A stretch of 64,000 bases of DNA from Rhizophagus irregularis. Taxonomy: Eukaryota > Glomeromycota > Glomeromycetes > Glomerales > Glomeraceae. The stretch covers positions 994,501 to 1,058,500 of the forward strand of contig NC_089447.1 of assembly GCF_026210795.1 (NCBI RefSeq), written 5' to 3'. Position 1 is the stretch's first letter; each line of letters opens with the position of its first letter. Positions 58,288 to 64,000 of the stretch are shown here, in pieces. The position numbers and the translations under genes were made by a program. Under the pieces are notes generated by a model, which was given only the letters and a program-made list of their open reading frames with translations, had not been told where the DNA came from and ran no database searches.

Positions 58288-59816
58288 GCCGTACGCATAA
58301 AAGATAATGTATTGAAAAGCTAATCATGTGATTTTCCGATGATCCGCTATTTGACTTAACTTGCATAGATAAGAAATTTTAAGTATTATAACACAAAGAT
58401 AATTAATATTTTTGGATCAATCAAAAAATAAAAATAAGTTATACAAATGTTTATATATAGTATATATTTTTTTAAAAAAAAAGCTACAAAAAGAGCAGAA
58501 ACTTTAATTATAATACAGAAATATGTAAGATCATTTAATAATGAAAGATCATTTAAAAAAAAATCCTACCAGAAAAAAAATTAAAAATTTATCAGTGGTA
58601 AATTTTTTTTATTCGGAATTCACCAATAATAAGTTGAAATGTGTGGGTGTGACCATGACTTTGAATTTTATGCATCATTATGTCCTAATTTTTAATATAT
58701 CAGATATGCACATTTATTATACATAAATAAACACAAATTTTGTATATGATATCTCGGGATTGTTTATTAAGGAAACCTTTTTTTAGTGGGTGAAATCCTA
58801 TTATCGAATAATACTTGTTAATTAATATTACCACATGAAGAATTTAACCTTTAATATTATTAATCAACCACTTCAACGATAATTAAACTATAGCAATCTT
58901 GTAATCCGAAAATATTAAACTACCGTCATTTATGCTACTTATTCTCACCTCAACGATAATTAACTATAAGGGATCGAATATATCAATCTACCGTCATGTA
59001 TGCTACTTATGTTATAATCTATAACTGAAGTAACTCGTAGATTAAAAAGATTGACAAATGTGATTATGCGTAGAATACGTATGATCTAAATATAATTCGT
59101 ATTTACAATTTGCATTATTTCTCTAAAGTTTTTTTCTGCATCATTTCTACGTATTATTTTTGTGTATATATTTACAAAATTCATGGCTAGTTTATACATA
59201 AATTACTAGATAAGTTATTGGCGACATTTCTAAAACACGTTATATTTCGAATCATATGAAAATATGTTGATTGCGCATATTTGTTTACAACTTATACAGA
59301 TTTTAAACTTTTTACCATATAAAAAGAAGTTCAGGGATTGAAAATTCAAAATCAAAGTTTTCTTCAAGCGTACATTGGTTTGGTAAAGTAAGTGAATAAA
59401 ATTTAGAGTTCGGTTTACACCGAAATAATGCGTGATCATCATAAAAATAAGTAGTGTGATATTTATAATGATAAATCCTGCGATGTGTGGACAGTATTAG
59501 GAGCCGGCGTATGGAATCGATGTAGAATATGCTTGTATATATCAGTTTAATCACAAATTTTTCTGGAAAATAAAAGATTTATCTTTAAAAATGAAATTGT
59601 AAAATGTATGTATTTTATTAATTATAGTAACAATTGATTTTTTATTTGTTTAAAGATAATTGTAAAATGAATGGTATCAGGTATTACTAAGTAAAAAATA
59701 TGTATTTTAATTAATTATAGTAACACAAAAAAAAAATTACTATAAATGGTAATATATATGGTTAAATTATATGTTTTAAATAAAATAAAATTAAATATCA
59801 TAATTTGTTATTATAT
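58288..59816. other. AT-rich intergenic region
   Basis: Contains a diverged direct repeat of about 65-75 bases (58871-58942 and 58948-59010, both ending CTACCGTCATNTATGCTACT). A second short direct repeat, around TTAATTATAGTAACA, lies at 59616 and 59711. I see no gene. Confidence 0.5.
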
Positions 59817-60356
59817 TTAACCTTGATGGTTATTATACCCAAGAGAATTTTGTTGTTGAAATTGATATTGAGAGTTATTCATAATAAAAGATTGATTATT
59901 ATTATTATTATAAATATTTTGCATATTCATAGTATTCATGTTATTTACAGGATTTACATAACTTCCACTAGCGGAATTTCCATCAACATAATTTTGATTA
60001 GCCGCAACGGAAGAGTAAGAATTCATTGAAGGCATGTTTAAATTATTTAAATTGTTTAAATTGTTTAAATTCATAAATTGATTAACCTTTGGTCTAATAA
60101 CAATTTCAAAACCAGGAATTTCGAATATAAAGATATTACTTCGATTTAATTGTGGTTGAAAAGTTGTATCCGGTAAGTTAACATTTGGATAGTATCCATT
60201 AGTATTATTAATATTATCATGAAAATGATTTTGCAAAGTATTAAAAGCATTCATGTTAAGAGAATCAAAATTGTAAAAAGGGTTTAAATTGTCTTGACCA
60301 CCCGCTTGTAAATCAGCTAATTGGGGGTTATGAGAGAAATTGTGATTTTGATTCAT
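59817..60356 (-). CDS. Asn/Gln-rich family protein, member D
   Basis: A single-exon ORF of 179 residues starting M-N-Q-N-H-N-F-S-H-N-P-Q-L-A-D-L-Q-A. The core N-I-F-I-F-E-I-P-G-F-E-I-V-I-R-P-K-V-N-Q is followed by F-M-N-L-N-N and a short L-N-N repeat, then P-S-M-N-S-Y-S-S-V-A as in B and C. It ends L-G-Y-N-N-H-Q-G. Compared with B and C it lacks the C-C-P-H stretch and has its own Asn tract (I-Y-N-N-N-N-N-Q). It is intermediate between A and the B/C pair. No known domain, membrane segment or signal peptide. Confidence 0.75.
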   Translation of the reverse strand: MNQNHNFSHNPQLADLQAGGQDNLNPFYNFDSLNMNAFNTLQNHFHDNINNTNGYYPNVNLPDTTFQPQLNRSNIFIFEIPGFEIVIRPKVNQFMNLNNLNNLNNLNMPSMNSYSSVAANQNYVDGNSASGSYVNPVNNMNTMNMQNIYNNNNNQSFIMNNSQYQFQQQNSLGYNNHQG

Positions 60357-62179
60357 TTTAAATATATTTGTGTAAATTGTAAAAATTTTAATTTATTTTT
60401 TTTTTGTTTTTTTTTGTTTTTTTTTATTTTTTTATTCTCTTTTTTTTCTGCTTTAAATAATTCTCCGTTGAATGATCAACAGTTACTTTTGGCGCAATGG
60501 AAAAACTTTTATTTACAAAATAAATTCAGCGTGATTTATTTTGTATTACTTTAATAAAAATTTTTAAAATACAAAAAAAATAATTTAATTTAATGTAAAT
60601 TTATAGAAAACAACAATAATAATATAGTACTCGCGTCAAGTCCCCATACATTTGCGGAATTTCCATCAACATAGTTTAGATTTTTGATTTGTAATGATAC
60701 ATCCGTAATAGAAAAAGTATGAATCCAAACATTTTTACATTTTATGACATCCCGCAGTCAAAGATGTTTGAAGAATGAATAAGTGTACGTAGATAATCTC
60801 GATCTTTCAATAAAACCGAAACTTTCGATATACTAGAGTTTGATTATTAAATCATAAGAATAAATTTATATTCGATATATCGAAAAAATTGAAATTTTGA
60901 CACATTTTTGAAGATTTATATTGATATATTTTGATTAATTGCTTTTCGCGATAATAAAAAAAAAGAAAAAGGGAAATTCCTTGATTAGGATTTAATAATT
61001 ATATAAATACATATAATGACTTATAGAATAATATATAAATCGTAGATTGAGATTTCAGACACATTGATTTTCTTTTAATTCAAATTCTTTGAAAAATTAA
61101 TTAACTTTGAGATCAAATTTTTTTTTTTGTGTATCAAAAAATGATTATCATTAATAATAACAACGTTTTTATTTGTTTTGTTATTAAATGAGTTTATCAT
61201 AACAATTATGCAATAATAGAGATTTCCTTTTTTGATAAACTCAAAGGCATATAGTTATTCGAAATTTCAAATCTTTTTTTTTTTTTAAGGATTACCTTAA
61301 TCCGTCATATCACTCATATGTTGCGATTGGAATTGATACAACGTCACACCAATTTCACTTAAATTTGTCTTATACAGCATTTTATCGCAAGAATTTTGGT
61401 CTTATTTTTGAATTTTGACTGATTCTAACTTTTGCATAAAAAATTTTGAAAAAAGTTTAGGAGGTGCTTATTTTCGAGGGTTGCTTAATTTGGTAGTTAT
61501 TGGATGTGAAGGTAAACGTAATACTTTTATATATAACCATATTTTATCCCAATCCTTTTTACTGGCAAAATAACGTTCTACCAAGATCGTAATGATCCTA
61601 ATAGACTGAACAGCAGTTGTTATAACATAACATGATAAATCATCAATCTAAAATTAGACGAAACACTAGATAACAAATTTTCCTATTTAGAAATTCTTTT
61701 GTTTTGTTTTTATTTCCAAAACAGGATTAGAGAATATCATAAACTTACCATATTTATGCTTTATATATAATTATATATGTATTGTATAATGTAATTGCTA
61801 ATTGCCTTATAAATTAGTAAAATGTTTATTTTATAATCCAAAAAAAAAATATACGTAAAAATATTATAAAGTTAAGAAATTACGTACATATATAAAAAAT
61901 TATAATGAAAAATTCCATTATGCAACATAAAAAAAAAACCCCCCCCGAAATATTCAACTGACCAATAAAGAAGAAATGATTTACATTTTGTACATTCTGC
62001 ATTAACGCACAAAGCTATTTATATACATTAGTCTTATTGTGATAGCTTCAAAAAAAAAAAAAATTTCTTTTCTTCTTTCCAAGAAATTTCTATATTCTTT
62101 ACACTTTCACTTTTTTTTTTTTAAAAAAAAAGAAAGAGGGAAGCAAAAAGAATATATATTTATTTATATTTAAAAAAAA
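60357..62179. other. Intergenic region with a family relic
   Basis: Upstream flank of member D (a strong T tract at 60385-60450), then AT-rich sequence. A short relic of the Asn/Gln-rich family lies at 60646-60691. The last 100 bases before 62180 are purine/pyrimidine tracts of the DUF218 gene promoter. Confidence 0.45.
60646..60691 (-). pseudogene. Relic of a fifth Asn/Gln-rich family member
   Basis: The minus strand encodes L-N-Y-V-D-G-N-S-A-N, matching N-Q-N-Y-V-D-G-N-S-A-S of member D. Sixteen or more consecutive bases are shared (GCGGAATTTCCATCAACATA). The surrounding sequence is not open, so this is a fragment left by duplication. Confidence 0.5.
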
Positions 62180-62390
62180 ATGTCATTATTACCATTATTT
62201 AATAATACTCAACCAACTTTATCATCACCAAATAGATTCTTTTTAAATAAAAATTTAAAAAGTAATATATTATTCGGATTCTTTACTATATTAATAATAT
62301 GTTCTATAACAATTAATTTATATCATTTTATTAATTGTTATTTAGAAGATGATTTAGAATATCTTATAATAGACAATAATAATAATAACA

Positions 62391-62432
<42 letters not shown>

Positions 62433-63657
62433 GTAATAATAAAGAAATTTTATATAATAATAATAATAATTCAACCCAAATTTTTTTACCTGATGTATCA
62501 TACCCTAAATTAAAAGATTTAATTATCGTAACAGGTCATGCAATTTATTTGGGTGGTAGTAATAATCATGAAATAGGAAATGATGAAGAGAATGAAGAAA
62601 ATTGGATTTTGGAAGATTATCAAAAAGGAAATGGTCAAGTTAAAGCTTTTATTAATCATGTTAAAAAAGGAATTGAATTAGTTAAAGAAAATGATGAATC
62701 TTTATTAATATTTAGCGGGTAAGGTTATATATATATTATTAGTTACTAAAAGAAAATGAACTTTTTTTTTTTTTGAAAAATTCTTATTTTATTTTATTTT
62801 ATTTTTAAAAAAAATTAAAAAGAGGACAAACTAGACCATCCGCTGGACCACGAAGTGAAGCACAAAGTTATTATGTTAGTTAGTTAATAATAATTTTTTT
62901 TTTATATTTTAAAAAGAAAATTCCTTTTTTTTTCTAATATTAAAATTTTTTTTTTAGATATTAGCGCAATCACTTAACCTTAATTTATCCTCAACCATAA
63001 ATTCCACCACATCATTAAATACAAGAATAATAACTGAAGAATATGCAAGAGATTCATATGAAAATTTATTATTCTCAATATGTAGATTTAATGAATATAC
63101 AAATAGTTATCCAAGAAATATAACTGTAATAGGTTTTCAATTTAAAAAGAAAAGGTTTTCAGAATTACATAGATTCGCGTTGAAATTTCCTTTAGATAGA
63201 TTTAATTATATTGGTATTGATCCTGATAATACAAGTCCTTTAGGTAGATTTGTTGGTGAGGTAATTATACCCTAATATTTAATTTATTTAATAATATTCT
63301 TTTGAAAAATTTTTATTATTATAAAATTATTAAATTTTTTATTTTTTTTTATTCTTTTTAGAGTGTCAATTCTTTGGGACCTTTTAAACAGGATTTATAT
63401 GGTTGTCATGGTAAACTATTAGATAAAAAATTGACCAGGAATCCTTATAGAAGAAGGTAAGCATTTGATGACATTCAGATTTCTAATTATATATATATAT
63501 ATATATTTTTTTTTAAATTTTTTTTTTTTTAAATTTATTTTTTTTTTTTGATAGTCATCCTTACCAAATTAGTTGTCCAGAATTATCTCCATTACTTAAT
63601 TATTGTCCTGAAGATCGAATACAATTATACCCTGATACATTACCTTGGGAATATTGA
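62180..63657 (+). CDS. DUF218-family membrane-anchored protein, 5 exons
   Basis: Exons 62180-62718, 62823-62874, 62958-63260, 63362-63456 and 63555-63657 join in frame to 363 residues. One membrane segment (about 31-51, I-L-F-G-F-F-T-I-L-I-I-C) makes it a likely single-pass (type II) protein. An Asn tract of about 20 residues follows at 65-90, from an AAT microsatellite. The DUF218 fold begins at D-L-I-I-V-T-G-H-A-I-Y and continues through L-L-I-F-S-G-G-Q-T-R, A-G-P-R-S-E-A-Q-S-Y-Y, then A-R-D-S-Y-E-N-L-L-F-S, N-I-T-V-I-G-F and R-F. This G-G-Q-T-R and S-E-A pattern is typical of the family (compare bacterial YdcF and SanA), whose fungal members have no settled function. The C-terminal P-L-L-N-Y-C-P is also common in fungal homologues. 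Confidence 0.85.
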
Positions 63658-64000
63658 TATCAATTATGTATTATTTGATATTATTTGATATTATAAAATA
63701 ATAATATATATTTTTAGTGTAAAAAAAAAATATAATATATTTTGTATACTCTTAATACTCTTTAAAAAGACAATTTATAATTAATACATAGTTTTAATAA
63801 AAAATGAGAATTTTTAATTTAATAAATAAAATATCATGGTATATAGTATATATATATATATAATAATAGTATATATGTGTGTGTATAAATCAAATATAGA
63901 TTCTATAATTTAACATTATGAGAAGAAATTTACAATAACTATTTAAAAAAAAATTAATAGATCAAATTAATAGTTTAACTTGATAATAATTTATATAATT
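63658..64000. other. 3' flank of the DUF218 gene
   Basis: AT-rich, with a TATATA/TGTGTG microsatellite at about 63845-63885. No gene is visible before the window ends. Confidence 0.55.

Overview
The window is AT-rich eukaryotic DNA with short GT-AG introns, protein-coding genes of clear fungal type (an APSES/ankyrin cell-cycle factor of the Mbp1 family, fungal-style Mediator Med1, FCF1, an F-box/LRR protein, a DUF218 protein), long Asn/Gln tracts and a dense population of DNA transposons, a LINE and a SINE-like element. The combination of very low GC, F-box genes, a FAR1/MULE transposase, PIF1-helicase debris and a metazoan-like MBIP homologue suggests an early-diverging fungus, most likely an arbuscular mycorrhizal fungus (Glomeromycotina, Rhizophagus-like). 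That assignment is inference; no marker in the window proves it.

Layout. 1.5-15.2 kb is a compact gene block: an MBIP-like protein (+), a small winged-helix protein (-), an Mbp1-like transcription factor (+), FCF1 (-) and an unrecognised nuclear-looking protein (+). I resolved the exons of all five in frame. 15.2-22.4 kb is gene-poor, with a short TA-flanked MITE, a strong hairpin, unrecognised coding debris and a wrecked PIF1-type helicase. 22.5-29.3 kb holds a 15-exon Med1 gene (-), which carries a MITE in one intron, and a two-exon F-box/LRR gene (-). 29.3-37.3 kb holds a GC-rich tandem repeat and the first two members of an Asn/Gln-rich family.

37.36-46.19 kb is one nested transposon: a TA-flanked element of the Tc1/mariner-pogo type, split by an 8-kb LINE with a perfect 18-bp target duplication. 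An intact copy of the split element lies in opposite orientation at 54.21-55.17 kb. 46.2-54 kb is a transposon graveyard: a foldback element, a hAT-type MITE with an 8-bp target duplication, a broken MULE/FAR1 transposase, a MITE with 34-bp termini and two foldback MITEs. 55.6-62 kb holds two more members of the Asn/Gln-rich family, a relic of a fifth, and a tRNA-derived SINE-like retroposon with a 17-bp target duplication. A DUF218 gene closes the window at 62.2-63.7 kb.

How the genes relate. MBIP (ATAC histone acetyltransferase complex in animals), Med1 (Mediator), Mbp1 (G1/S transcription) and perhaps the winged-helix protein all serve transcription, but nothing shows co-regulation beyond an 11-bp motif shared by two promoters. 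The best candidate for something undescribed is the Asn/Gln-rich family: four intact genes within 29 kb (31.5, 34.8, 56.5 and 59.8 kb), each with a short conserved core around F-E-I-P-G-F-E-I-[IV]-[VI]-R-P-K inside fast-changing low-complexity sequence. Two of them lie in a segmental duplication that recorded later MITE insertions.
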